From Trichocoleus sp. FACHB-40 (GTDB lineage: Bacteria; Cyanobacteriota; Cyanobacteriia; Cyanobacteriales; FACHB-T130), in assembly GCF_014695915.1 (NCBI RefSeq), contig NZ_JACJPF010000101.1:62001-126000 (forward strand): 64,000 nt of DNA. Reading direction: 5' to 3'. Position 1 is the stretch's first letter. Every line of letters starts with the position of its first letter. Shown in pieces: positions 36,273 to 45,367 of this stretch. The notes under the pieces were generated by a model that did not search any database, was not told the origin of the DNA, and was given only the letters and a program-made list of their open reading frames with translations. The position numbers and the translations under genes were made by a program.

Positions 36273-37616
36273 ATGGATATCGACTCAATTCTTCAACCGT
36301 TTCAACGTTTTGGTGTTCATCTCGGACTAGAACGCATTGAAAAACTATTAACCGATTTGGGCAACCCGCACCACTCTGTCCCAGTTATTCATGTGGCTGG
36401 AACAAATGGTAAAGGCTCAGTTTGTGCCTATCTCTCCGCAGTTATAACAGAGGCGGGTTATCGTGTCGGACGCTACACTTCCCCGCATTTAATTGATTGG
36501 AATGAGCGTATTTGTCTCAACGAACAGCCAATTTCCCTAGAAACGCTGCGAGAATTGCTGCTACAAGTCCAAGCAGCTATCCAACCAGGTGAAGAGTCAC
36601 CAACTCAGTTTGAAGTCATCACCGCTGCTGCGTGGTTGTATTTTTACCAGCAGGAAGTAGATGTCGCGGTGGTGGAAGTCGGATTGGGAGGACGTTTGGA
36701 TGCAACGAATGTATGCTCCAATCCTCTCGTTACCATCATAACTTCCATCAGTCGGGAACACTGGCAGGTACTAGGCCCTACCCTAGCCGACATCGCTAGA
36801 GAAAAAGCTGGTATCCTCAAACCAGGATGTCCGGCGGTAATTGGGCAATTGCCAGAGGAAGCGATCGCAGTCGTAAAACAGCGGATTGTGGAATTAGGTT
36901 GTCCTGCTGTTTTCCCCCAAGCGGCGGTGGAGTTAGGAACCGCTGAGGCGCAGAGAACGCAGAGTAAAGAAAGATGGGTGGAATATAGGGGTATTGAAAA
37001 TTTGGAATTCAAGCCAAAATCCGATCCCCACCTTGATAAGGAAGGTGTCGAAAATCCAAAATCTATCGAGTATCCTTTGCCGTTGTTGGGAGATTTTCAA
37101 CTGTTGAATTCCGCGTTAGCGATCGCATCTTTTCAAATTCTCTCTTCACAAGGTTGGAAAATTACCGAACAAGCGATCGCAACGGGGATGGGAAAAACTA
37201 AATGGTTGGGAAGACTCCAGTGGACAACTTGGAAAAATCGTCAATTACTAATAGATGGCGCACATAATCCAGCAGCTGCGATCGCTCTGCGTCAGTATGT
37301 CGATACACTGGAAAAGTCCCACATACATTGGGTGATGGGGATGCTTTCAACTAAAGACCATGCAGATATTTTTAAAGCTTTACTTAGAGAAGGCGAAAAG
37401 CTTTACTTAGTCCCCGTACCAGATCATAGTTCAGCCGAAACTGAATCTTTAGCCACCCTTGGACAAAACATCTGCCCGCAATTAGCCCATTGTCGCATCT
37501 ATCCCGAACTCACCGCTGGCTTGGAAGCAGCCATAGCGATCGCCACCCCAGATGATTTAATAGTCTTGTGCGGTTCTTTATATCTAATAGGTCATTTCTT
37601 GAAACATGCAAAGTAA
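36273..37616 (+). CDS. folC: Dihydrofolate / folylpolyglutamate synthase
   Basis: A 447-residue Mur-ligase-like enzyme that adds glutamate to dihydropteroate and folates. The P-loop is VAGTNGKGSVCAYL (about 38-51), followed by YTSPHL, EVGLGGRLDATNV and the C-terminal ligase motif LLIDGAHNPAAA. The ATG at 36273 (MDIDSILQPF) is preferred over TTG 36267. An unusual insertion at about residues 222-258 (GTAEAQRTQSKERW and following) is encoded by a sequence of the intergenic-repeat type (36936-36973), lengthening a surface loop without breaking the frame. The gene ends in a hairpin shared with the convergent gene. Confidence 0.95.
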   Translation: MDIDSILQPFQRFGVHLGLERIEKLLTDLGNPHHSVPVIHVAGTNGKGSVCAYLSAVITEAGYRVGRYTSPHLIDWNERICLNEQPISLETLRELLLQVQAAIQPGEESPTQFEVITAAAWLYFYQQEVDVAVVEVGLGGRLDATNVCSNPLVTIITSISREHWQVLGPTLADIAREKAGILKPGCPAVIGQLPEEAIAVVKQRIVELGCPAVFPQAAVELGTAEAQRTQSKERWVEYRGIENLEFKPKSDPHLDKEGVENPKSIEYPLPLLGDFQLLNSALAIASFQILSSQGWKITEQAIATGMGKTKWLGRLQWTTWKNRQLLIDGAHNPAAAIALRQYVDTLEKSHIHWVMGMLSTKDHADIFKALLREGEKLYLVPVPDHSSAETESLATLGQNICPQLAHCRIYPELTAGLEAAIAIATPDDLIVLCGSLYLIGHFLKHAK

Positions 37617-37643
37617 CGTAAAGGTTCTCTGCGTTACTTTGCA
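37607..37643. terminator. Bidirectional terminator between folC and the binding-protein gene
   Basis: TGCAAAGTAACG (37607-37618) pairs perfectly with 37632-37643. The left arm overlaps the folC stop codon. ATTAAAAA follows on the plus strand. It serves two convergent genes. Confidence 0.65.
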
Positions 37644-37651
37644 TTAAAAAA

Positions 37652-38932
37652 CTACCTCTGATTCCACGCTAAAGCCGCATCACTCACGGCTTGATCTACC
37701 GTCTTTTGCCCCAACATCGCCGCCTGCAAATTTTCATAAATTGCCTTCTGCAACTTGTTAAGATCCTTCATCGCCGGAACCAGCACCTCTGCGTCTTGCA
37801 AATCTTTAGCACTGATAGCGCGAGCTTGTGCCAATGGCGATGTTTTGGCATCACCCGCTAATTGGCGTTCATACTCTTTTAGTGCTTCAACTGTAGAAGG
37901 TAGCACATTCGCAGCTTTGGCAAAAGCCAGCTGATTTTCTGTATTTGTCACAAACAAAGCAAACTTCAAAGCATCATCCGGCTGATTAGTATCGCGGGGA
38001 ACTACCAAATTCATCACCGCCACATTTTTCTTACCCGTCTCGCCAGTAATCTGCGGTGCAGCAGCCGACACTTGCGCGACTACGGGTGCATTCTTCTCAA
38101 TCGTATTCATAAACTCCGCCCCCGTCCCCAGCAGCGCCGTCTCCCCAGCCTGGTATAGTTCTACCGCACGTCTATGACCTTGTGTCAATACCTCTTGCGG
38201 CAAGTATCCCTTCTTATAAAGGTCTACCCAATACTGAAACGCCGCCTTACCTGCGGGCGTGTTAAAAGCCGCCTTACCTTCAGCATCCACCAGTTGAACG
38301 CCCATCTGCACCAACGACTCCAGCACCTCCCCCGAATCTTCCGGAACCAGCGTCACAAAAAACGCATACTTACCAGTTTTTTCCTTAATTGCTTCAGCAA
38401 CCTGTGCCAATTCGGTATAAGTTACTGGTGGCTTACTGATACCAGCTTTTTTAAACAAATCGGTATTGTAAATTGTTACCCGCGTCGTCAGATACCAAGG
38501 AATGCCAAAACTTTTGTCATTGAGAGTGCTTGCCTTCCATATATTAGGTAAGTATGCCGAGCGTACCTGTTGAGAAACTTTAGCATCCAAATCTAACCAA
38601 GCATTGCGCGATGCCAGCTGGGAGGCGAAGTCAGGATTCAGATTCACCACATCCGGTGCCGTTTTTGCCGAAACCGCTGTCAAGATTTTGCTCTCCATCG
38701 CACTCCAGGGAACATCTACCCATAGCACCTTGACATTTTTATTTTCAGTTTCAAAGCTAGCAATCAGCTTTTGAAAATACTCAGTAAACTGTGGTTGTAG
38801 CTGCATCGTCCAAAATTCAATTTCTGGGTTTCCTGAGGAGGATGGACTAGGGCTACAACTAATCACCCAGCTGAGCATCAATCCCAACAGGGCGCATATG
38901 CTCAAACGTCTCCAGGTATTTATCCGGCTCAT
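37652..38932 (-). CDS. ABC transporter solute-binding lipoprotein, sugar type
   Basis: A 426-residue family 1 extracellular binding protein. From ATG 38932 (MSRINTWRRL) it has a lipoprotein signal peptide ending in the lipobox VISC, so it is acylated and anchored at the outer face of the inner membrane. The longer frame from 39061 would bury the signal peptide and is rejected. Typical features are EIEFWTMQLQPQFTEYF, the hinge segment VTIYNTDLFKKAGISKPP and the later GAEFMNTIEKNAP. It likely captures a sugar or polyol. No permease or ATPase gene is adjacent, so its transporter partners lie elsewhere. Confidence 0.9.
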   Translation of the reverse strand: MSRINTWRRLSICALLGLMLSWVISCSPSPSSSGNPEIEFWTMQLQPQFTEYFQKLIASFETENKNVKVLWVDVPWSAMESKILTAVSAKTAPDVVNLNPDFASQLASRNAWLDLDAKVSQQVRSAYLPNIWKASTLNDKSFGIPWYLTTRVTIYNTDLFKKAGISKPPVTYTELAQVAEAIKEKTGKYAFFVTLVPEDSGEVLESLVQMGVQLVDAEGKAAFNTPAGKAAFQYWVDLYKKGYLPQEVLTQGHRRAVELYQAGETALLGTGAEFMNTIEKNAPVVAQVSAAAPQITGETGKKNVAVMNLVVPRDTNQPDDALKFALFVTNTENQLAFAKAANVLPSTVEALKEYERQLAGDAKTSPLAQARAISAKDLQDAEVLVPAMKDLNKLQKAIYENLQAAMLGQKTVDQAVSDAALAWNQR

Positions 38933-39143
38933 GTAAATCGCAATCCCATTTTGGCAATAGAAGTAATCTATACTACCCGATGAGGTATATCTAATGTATG
39001 GAATCTTTCGGGGTGTAGTTTTGTCTCTACCGATGTGTTTATGAGCTAGATTGGGTACCATAAATCTGTCTGTATTTCCCTAAACCCAATCCCCTCACCT
39101 ACTACGCGATCGCAGGGCTGCGAAGAAAAGCCAACAAAAAAAT

Positions 39144-40247
39144 ATGTTTACCCGCTTTAAAGGATTAATAGCCAAACGTACCAAAGGAATTGGTATAGAA
39201 ATCGCCCCGGAACGGATTAATATTGCTCAGCTACGCAAGCAGGGTCAAGGATTCAAATTGGCAGCGCTCTCCTCTACAGAGGTTCCCGAAGGAATCTTCC
39301 AAGAAGGCAAGATTGCAGATGCCCCGGCTCTAGCTGAACTAATTAAGATGGCACTGGCAGAAAGTAAAATAAAAGTCCAGAACGTTGCCACAGCCGTTTC
39401 TGGGCGAGAAGCAGTAGTGCGCGTTATCCCAGTACCAGCCGAACTCGATGATAGAGAGTTGCGGGAAATGGTGCTGGATCACGAAGCAGGTCTATATCTG
39501 CCATTCCCACGGGAAGAAGCCGATGTGGACTATCAGAAGCTGGGCTTTTTCACCGATGAAGATGGAATTGAAAAGGTACAGGTTCTGCTAGTTGCCACTC
39601 CCAAGGAAATTACAAACAGCTATATTGAGACTTTCCAGGAAGCTGGGTTAACAATCGATGTGTTGGAGATTAGTAGCTTTGCCTTAATTCGGACGATTCG
39701 AGAGCAATTGCGACAATTTGGGCCTCAAGAAGCAGCTGTATTGGTGGATATAGAGTTCGATAGCACCGAAATTGCGATTATCGTGGATGGAGTGCCGCAA
39801 TTCTCGCGCACAGTTCCTATTGGAACGTTCCAACTTCAGAGTGCTCTTAACCGGGCGATGAATTTACCGACATCGAGAAGCACCGAAACGCTGCAAGCGA
39901 TGACAATTCCCAACACACCAGTCGATAACGTCAGATCGGGTGCAACAGGCATCAATCCCGGTATGGCTGCTTTGGTGAGAGTTTTAGGAGAGCTAGCCGA
40001 CGAACTACGTCGCTCTATCGATTTTTATCTAAATCAGAGCGAAAATTTGGAAGTGGCGCAGCTGCTACTAGCAGGGCCTGGAGGAGGAATTGGACAACTG
40101 GATGAATTTTTCACGCAACGGTTAAGCTTGCCAACTACGCAAGTAGACCCAGTTGCTGCTCTCTCTTTGGAGGTGACAGAAGAAATTTCGCCAGTGCAAA
40201 GACCGGGATTAGGAGTTGTCTTGGGATTAGGACTAAGAGAGGTTTAA
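39144..40247 (+). CDS. pilM: Type IV pilus inner-membrane platform protein PilM
   Basis: A 367-residue actin-like ATPase. The start GIGIEIAPERINIAQLRKQG is the phosphate-1-like loop, and LLLAGPGGGIGQLDEFF near residue 310 is the adenosine-binding end. PilM polymer-like assemblies sit at the cytoplasmic face and bind the N-terminal tail of PilN. It is the first gene of pilM-N-O-Q in the usual order, 4 bp before pilN. The cluster supports twitching motility, phototaxis and DNA uptake. Confidence 0.95.
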   Translation: MFTRFKGLIAKRTKGIGIEIAPERINIAQLRKQGQGFKLAALSSTEVPEGIFQEGKIADAPALAELIKMALAESKIKVQNVATAVSGREAVVRVIPVPAELDDRELREMVLDHEAGLYLPFPREEADVDYQKLGFFTDEDGIEKVQVLLVATPKEITNSYIETFQEAGLTIDVLEISSFALIRTIREQLRQFGPQEAAVLVDIEFDSTEIAIIVDGVPQFSRTVPIGTFQLQSALNRAMNLPTSRSTETLQAMTIPNTPVDNVRSGATGINPGMAALVRVLGELADELRRSIDFYLNQSENLEVAQLLLAGPGGGIGQLDEFFTQRLSLPTTQVDPVAALSLEVTEEISPVQRPGLGVVLGLGLREV

Positions 40248-40251
40248 AGGG

Positions 40252-41058
40252 ATGTATAGCTTAGATATCAATTTTCTTAAGGATCGTGGCATAGGACCAG
40301 GCCCCGCTCGTGGCGGTGCTAAATCAGCCCCTGATAGTAAGAAGATGCTGCCCCTGTATGCGGGATTGGCAGTTGGTCTGCTGCTACCAGCCGCGGTGGG
40401 AGGACTGTGGTTGTTGCTGCAAAACCAAACAGAACGGTTGACTGCGGTCAGCGGTACATTGGACGAGCAGCTCAATAAAGGCAAAGCCTTAGAGCAGCAG
40501 ATTCAACAAGTAAATCAAGAAACCCAGGCGGTTCAAGGAGAGACAAAGGCACTCGCCAGTATTTTCAACGAAATTTATCCTTGGTCAGCAATTTTACAGG
40601 ATATACGCGATCGCGTCCCCCTGGGATTGCAAATCACCACCATTGAACAAATTGCCCCCGATGCAGCTGCTGCCGCCGCCACCCCGCCCAGCCCCGGTGC
40701 TACAGTTGAACCACCAAGCTCCAACATTGTAATTACCGGAAAAGCTCCCAGCTTCGACCACGTAAACGACTTTTTACTGACCTTGCAGAGGTCTAAGTTA
40801 TTCAACAGCGACAACACCCAAATAGTGATTGCTGAGTTGAAAGACAACACAACCCAGGTGGAATTTCCTAAAAACCTGACTGAGGGGAATGGCCCTAAAT
40901 TAGAAATCAAATTGCCAAAAGTGGTGGAATACAAAATTCAAACCAGCCTCAGCAATGCCCCTGCTGCCGACTTACTCCGAGAGTGGGAACGCAAGGGTGC
41001 AGTAGGATTGGTGACTCGGCTTAGAAACCTTCAGAACAAAGGAGCGCTTCAACAATGA
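40252..41058 (+). CDS. pilN: Type IV pilus assembly protein PilN
   Basis: A 268-residue bitopic protein. The cytoplasmic N-terminus MYSLDINFLKDRG is the PilM-binding peptide. A membrane helix lies at about residues 38-60 (AGLAVGLLLPAAVGGLWLLL), followed by a coiled coil and a ferredoxin-like periplasmic domain. It has the Ala/Pro-rich linker common in cyanobacterial versions. Its end overlaps the pilO start by 4 bp (ATGA), indicating coupled translation. Confidence 0.93.
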   Translation: MYSLDINFLKDRGIGPGPARGGAKSAPDSKKMLPLYAGLAVGLLLPAAVGGLWLLLQNQTERLTAVSGTLDEQLNKGKALEQQIQQVNQETQAVQGETKALASIFNEIYPWSAILQDIRDRVPLGLQITTIEQIAPDAAAAAATPPSPGATVEPPSSNIVITGKAPSFDHVNDFLLTLQRSKLFNSDNTQIVIAELKDNTTQVEFPKNLTEGNGPKLEIKLPKVVEYKIQTSLSNAPAADLLREWERKGAVGLVTRLRNLQNKGALQQ

Positions 41059-41831
41059 CCGCTAATCCAGATTTTTTACCATCTCAAGATGGGGATAACG
41101 CAGTTGAATATCCCACTGCCTTTGGAATTACCTTCACACCCACAGTAAGCGGTGCTTTACTGGGTGTACTGGGGTTACTCGGAGCAGCCTACCTGGGTGT
41201 TAATATGGTGCTGCCTGCATGGGATCAGTATCAAACCCTGCAAAACGATGTGAAAAATAAGCAGGAACAAATTAAACAACAAGAACAGCTCCAGAACCAG
41301 CTTGCACAGGCAAAGGTAAACTTAAATCAGGCAAAACAGCAAAAAACCGCTGTCATGTCCATGTTTGGAAATGAGAAAAACTTGGATACGATAATGCTGG
41401 ATATCAACCGCTTCGTTAGAGCTAGAAGTGCCAAGTTGACAAGATTTGAGCCTGCTCAAAACGATGCCGGCACTCCCAATAGTAGTAATGTGATTACTGA
41501 TAGCTCGTTGGGAGCAGAGGTCAATGGAAAACTAAAACATAAGGTGTATAACGTAGTTTTTGAAGGCGACTACGGGCAAACCCAATCTGTTATGAGAAGT
41601 CTGGAACGATTACAGCAATTGCTGTTAGTAAAAGACTATAAAGCAAGGATGCTTGAAAGTGAGACTCAACAAAAAGTTGTGGTAAACCGCCAAGGAAAAA
41701 TTATCCCAAGCGGTAAACCAAACAACAGAACTTTGATTGAAAACTCTTTTAAGCTAGAGGTACTGCTGCCATTGACACCGGAAGAAGCGAAACAGGCAGC
41801 GGCAGCGGCGGCTCCACCACCGGCGCAGTAA
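41055..41831 (+). CDS. pilO: Type IV pilus assembly protein PilO
   Basis: A 258-residue bitopic protein. A membrane helix lies near residues 33-53 (GALLGVLGLLGAAYLGVNMV), followed by a long coiled coil (LQNDVKNKQEQIKQQEQLQN) and a periplasmic ferredoxin-like domain. It pairs with PilN to link the cytoplasmic motor to the secretin. The C-terminus is Ala/Pro-rich. It starts within pilN by ATGA overlap. Confidence 0.93.
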   Translation: MTANPDFLPSQDGDNAVEYPTAFGITFTPTVSGALLGVLGLLGAAYLGVNMVLPAWDQYQTLQNDVKNKQEQIKQQEQLQNQLAQAKVNLNQAKQQKTAVMSMFGNEKNLDTIMLDINRFVRARSAKLTRFEPAQNDAGTPNSSNVITDSSLGAEVNGKLKHKVYNVVFEGDYGQTQSVMRSLERLQQLLLVKDYKARMLESETQQKVVVNRQGKIIPSGKPNNRTLIENSFKLEVLLPLTPEEAKQAAAAAAPPPAQ

Positions 41832-41913
41832 ACAGCGCTTATGGTGCCGAAAAGTCGGCATGAAAGCTGTTATTTAAGATGCAGAAATTGGTTTTTTGTG
41901 TGAGGAGAAAATA

Positions 41914-44604
41914 GTGAAACAGCTATCAAAATTGGGTGGGATTTTGCTGGGTTCGGCATTAGTTTTGCCAGCAACGCAACGAGTAATGGCAGCTGTTACG
42001 CAAGTAACAGACGTGCAGCTCAATCCCACGGCTAACGGTGTGGATGTGGTGCTAAAAACATCTGAGGGCGAAGACTCTAAGGAGTCTGTTATCAGCCCTC
42101 AGATTTTTACAGTTAGTCGTGGAAATGAATTGACGGCAGATTTGCCAAATACCCAGTTGAGCTTACCTCAAGGTGAGAGTTTTCGTCAGGAAAACCCGGC
42201 TCCAGGCATCGCATCGATAGTGGTGAATCAGCAGGATGCCAACAGCATCCGGGTGATAGTGAGCGGGGAAGACAAAGCACCATCTGGAGAAATTAGCTCG
42301 AATAAAGAACGAGGTATTACCTTAAGCGTTAACCCAGTTGCAGGTACAACAAAAGCCGCACTTCCCACTCCAAAAGACTCGGCACCAGTCAAAGATCCTC
42401 TCCCAGAGAAAGCAGCGCCAATTGCTCAGGCTGCACCGCCGCTAGCGCCACTAACTCCAGCACCACTGACTCCAGCACCGCTTGCCCCGGCAGCACCACT
42501 GGCTCCAGCGCCACTACCGGGGCAAGCGGCTCCAGCGCTACCAGTAGTTCCTCCGGCTCAACCAGTAATAACCACCCCCAACCCAGACGTTCTGGTGCCA
42601 AACCCGAAAATTACAATTGATGGGGTTCCAGCACCAGCGGCGGGGGCTGTGCAACCAGTTACTGCGGCACCGCCTTTCTTACCGAGAGCGATCGCGCCCC
42701 CAGTCGGCGATATTACCATCTCCAACACCAATGCCGCCCCCACTGTCATCGATCTCGGTACAGCTGAGCGCGTACCCCGCTTAGTCTTACGCGATGCCCC
42801 CGTCCGAGAAGTTTTAGGATTACTCGCCCGTTCTGCGGGTCTTAACCTTGCCTTTACAGGAGCTGCGGCACAAGGTCAACCTGGACAACCCGCACCAGCT
42901 CCAGCTCCCGGTGGTGCAACCGCAGAAAGCGGACCCACAATTTCCCTGGATATTGAAAACGAGCCAGTTCAAGATGTCTTCAACACCGTCCTCCAGTTGA
43001 GCGGCTTAGAAGCAAACCGAGTTGGAAACACAATTTTCGTAGGTGCTAGACTGCCCGACGACGCTCGGAACGTCATCGCACGCAGCCTGCGACTCAATCA
43101 AGTTCCCGTCACAGCTGCGGCAAACTTCCTGACGACCCAAGGAGCAGAAACCCAAATCCCTACAGAGCAAATTCAAATTCAGACGATTGGAGAGGGAGCT
43201 GCCGCTCGAACCGTTGAAATTAGAACGCCGAGCATATTAGCGCTCAGAGCGCAAGAGGGAAATGCTCCCTTATTGCTCAGAGGAGTAGCAGTGTCAGCCG
43301 ACGAGCGACTGAATTCTATTACCCTAGTGGGTCCGCCTCGCAAAGTGGAAATCGCTACCAGTCTCCTGACCCAGTTGGATGCCCGCCGCCGTCAAGTTGC
43401 CGTGAATGTCAAGGTGGTTGATGTCAACTTATTAAATACCAGTGATTTTGGCACCAGCTTCTCCTTCGGGATAGGAGACGCTTTCTTTAACGTAGACCGA
43501 GGCGCAGCAGTATTCAATTATGGCGGTGTCACTCCACCTACGGCATCCCAAACGCAGGCGAGTCAGGTTACTCCAACTGTTATCCCAAACCCCTATGCAG
43601 GTGGAAATATTTTCCTTGATCCCACTAGGAGCACAGGTCCGATTCCCAATACGGGAGTAGACACCACCATAATTTCTCCTTTTGTTAATAACAACATCCC
43701 TACGACGATACCTGGACAGAATCTAACCTTTCTTCAAGGTAGAGCAGGGGTTTCAGGAAGCCCATTCCAAACAGGTATCACAGATGTGACACCGGGAACA
43801 CCCAACTTAGTTACCACCACCGTAACTCCTGGGACTCCTCAAGTTGGTACTCCTGGTCAGCCTAATTTTGTTCCTGCGACTCCTCCAACAACAACTACTA
43901 CTGCCACAGCGGGAACTAGAGGGACAATTACCTCTGCTCTTCCCAGCTTCTTCCAATTCCCCAGTCGATTTCTCTCGGCGTTGCGATCGCAAATTCAAAG
44001 TGGTAATGCTAAAATTTTGACCGACCCGACGCTGGTTGTTCAGGAAGGACAGTCTGCTACTGTCAATCTCACTCAAGAGGTAGTTGGCAACGTCAGGAGC
44101 GAATCGGAAACAAGCGAAGGTGTTAGAACTACAACAGTAACCGCAGAAATTAAGCAGGCAGGTTTAGTTCTTAATATCAGAGTCGAGCGGATTGACGATA
44201 ATGGTTTCATCACTTTAGCTGTAAATCCCACAGTAACTGCGATTGGAGGTCAGCAAAATATAGTCGTTGATAATGACACCAACCAAATCGCTTTGCTGAC
44301 AGTACGCAACCTTAACTCTGGACAGATTCGCCTGCGAGATGGTCAGACTTTGATTCTTTCAGGTATTATTCAGGACTCTGACCGGACTACTGTATCTAAG
44401 GTGCCAATTTTGGGCGATATTCCGATTCTGGGTGCTTTGTTTAGAAGCACTAACCGCGTGAATCAGCGACAAGAGGTGATTGTGTTGCTGACACCTCAGA
44501 TTCTAGATGACTCAGCTGGCTCCTCGTTTGGCTACAGCTACACCCCAGGACAAAATGCGCGTCAGCTATTGGAACGCAGGGGTTTCCCCGCTCCGAATCA
44601 GTAA
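41914..44604 (+). CDS. pilQ: Type IV pilus secretin PilQ
   Basis: About 896 residues from GTG 41914, placed six bases after GAGGAG; the frame's upstream TTG lies before that site and is rejected. A signal peptide covers about 1-28. An AMIN domain (VTQVTDVQLNPTANGVDVVL) at about 30-130 binds peptidoglycan. A long Pro/Ala linker follows (about 155-250), then secretin N-domains (RLVLRDAPVREVLGLLARSA) and the C-terminal secretin channel (AKILTDPTLVVQEGQSATVN, later VPILGDIPILGALFRS). It forms the outer-membrane pore for the pilus. The insertion at 540-650, rich in Thr, Pro and Gly, is long for the family. Confidence 0.95.
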   Translation: MKQLSKLGGILLGSALVLPATQRVMAAVTQVTDVQLNPTANGVDVVLKTSEGEDSKESVISPQIFTVSRGNELTADLPNTQLSLPQGESFRQENPAPGIASIVVNQQDANSIRVIVSGEDKAPSGEISSNKERGITLSVNPVAGTTKAALPTPKDSAPVKDPLPEKAAPIAQAAPPLAPLTPAPLTPAPLAPAAPLAPAPLPGQAAPALPVVPPAQPVITTPNPDVLVPNPKITIDGVPAPAAGAVQPVTAAPPFLPRAIAPPVGDITISNTNAAPTVIDLGTAERVPRLVLRDAPVREVLGLLARSAGLNLAFTGAAAQGQPGQPAPAPAPGGATAESGPTISLDIENEPVQDVFNTVLQLSGLEANRVGNTIFVGARLPDDARNVIARSLRLNQVPVTAAANFLTTQGAETQIPTEQIQIQTIGEGAAARTVEIRTPSILALRAQEGNAPLLLRGVAVSADERLNSITLVGPPRKVEIATSLLTQLDARRRQVAVNVKVVDVNLLNTSDFGTSFSFGIGDAFFNVDRGAAVFNYGGVTPPTASQTQASQVTPTVIPNPYAGGNIFLDPTRSTGPIPNTGVDTTIISPFVNNNIPTTIPGQNLTFLQGRAGVSGSPFQTGITDVTPGTPNLVTTTVTPGTPQVGTPGQPNFVPATPPTTTTTATAGTRGTITSALPSFFQFPSRFLSALRSQIQSGNAKILTDPTLVVQEGQSATVNLTQEVVGNVRSESETSEGVRTTTVTAEIKQAGLVLNIRVERIDDNGFITLAVNPTVTAIGGQQNIVVDNDTNQIALLTVRNLNSGQIRLRDGQTLILSGIIQDSDRTTVSKVPILGDIPILGALFRSTNRVNQRQEVIVLLTPQILDDSAGSSFGYSYTPGQNARQLLERRGFPAPNQ

Positions 44605-45059
44605 AAGGTAGTGCCAGACTGACGGTCTGGCACTAGGCAAACAAAGCCTGCCCACCGAGGCTAGATTTCGTTACTAGAGAAAGCCCGCGCAGGTTGGCTT
44701 GGTTTGAGTAGCAGCGACTTTACTCGTTAGGCCGCCCCCTGCCCCTTGTCGGAAGACAGGGGGCTTATTTGTGGAATAGGGAGAGTTTTTGAACCCGAAA
44801 CTGGCGTTTACGACTCTAAGAAATACTCCATTAGATAGACTTAATCAAAAAAAATCCCCAAGTCTACATAACTTAAAGGTTTCAACGATCCATATCTAAC
44901 GTCCACACTTTAGAATAATGCAGTGAAACTTCGAGGGCGTGGGAGTTTCAGCTTTTTCAAGGCTAAAATTCCTCTCGAAGAACCGTGCCTATAGCCCTTT
45001 TTTGAGACTGTAGAGGTGCAAAAAGCACGTTTTGTATAAACCGTTTGGAGTGATGAAAC
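44605..45059. other. Hairpin-rich intergenic region between pilQ and HU
   Basis: This region has no gene. A perfect 10-bp hairpin stands just after pilQ (44610-44634). A pair of GCCTGC/GGTTGGC-type repeats spans 44640-44710, and a strong terminator lies at 44734-44770. The span from 44640 to 44770 ends in an intrinsic terminator and could encode a small RNA, but I recognise none. The remainder up to 45059 must carry the HU promoter. Confidence 0.45.
44734..44770 (+). terminator. Strong intrinsic terminator
   Basis: GCCCCCTG (44734-44741) pairs with CAGGGGGC (44757-44764), followed by TTATTT. It probably ends the pilMNOQ transcript or a short RNA starting after pilQ. Confidence 0.7.
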
Positions 45060-45341
45060 ATGAATAAAGGTGAATTGGTTGATGCCGTGGCAGATAAGGC
45101 TAATGTCACGAAGAAGCAAGCTGACGCGGTTTTGAGTGCTGCTTTGGAAGCCATCATGGAAGCTGTTTCTTCTGGCGATAAGGTGACTTTGGTGGGCTTC
45201 GGCTCTTTTGAGTCACGGGAACGCAAAGCTCGTGAGGGACGTAACCCTAAAACTGGCGATAAGATGGAAATTCCCGCGACTAAGGTTCCAGCATTTTCTG
45301 CTGGTAAATTGTTTAAAGAAAAAGTCGCGCCTGAAGAATAA
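45060..45341 (+). CDS. hup: HU-family DNA-binding protein
   Basis: A 93-residue HU homologue, the normal length. The dimerisation helices (MNKGELVDAVADKANVTKKQ) and the DNA-embracing arm region (VGFGSFESRERKAREGRNPK, ending in TGDKMEIPATKVPAFSAGK) are intact, with the arm Pro in the usual place (the P of EIPAT is on the return strand). It bends and compacts nucleoid DNA. Expected to be highly expressed, it has a 450-bp upstream region of its own. Confidence 0.96.
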   Translation: MNKGELVDAVADKANVTKKQADAVLSAALEAIMEAVSSGDKVTLVGFGSFESRERKAREGRNPKTGDKMEIPATKVPAFSAGKLFKEKVAPEE

Positions 45342-45367
45342 CAGCTTATCTAAAGCGGCAAAAATCC

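Noticed and set aside
44640..44770. Small RNA after pilQ
   Set aside because: A terminator is present, but the sequence is made of known-type intergenic repeats and no promoter could be placed. It is left as an intergenic region.
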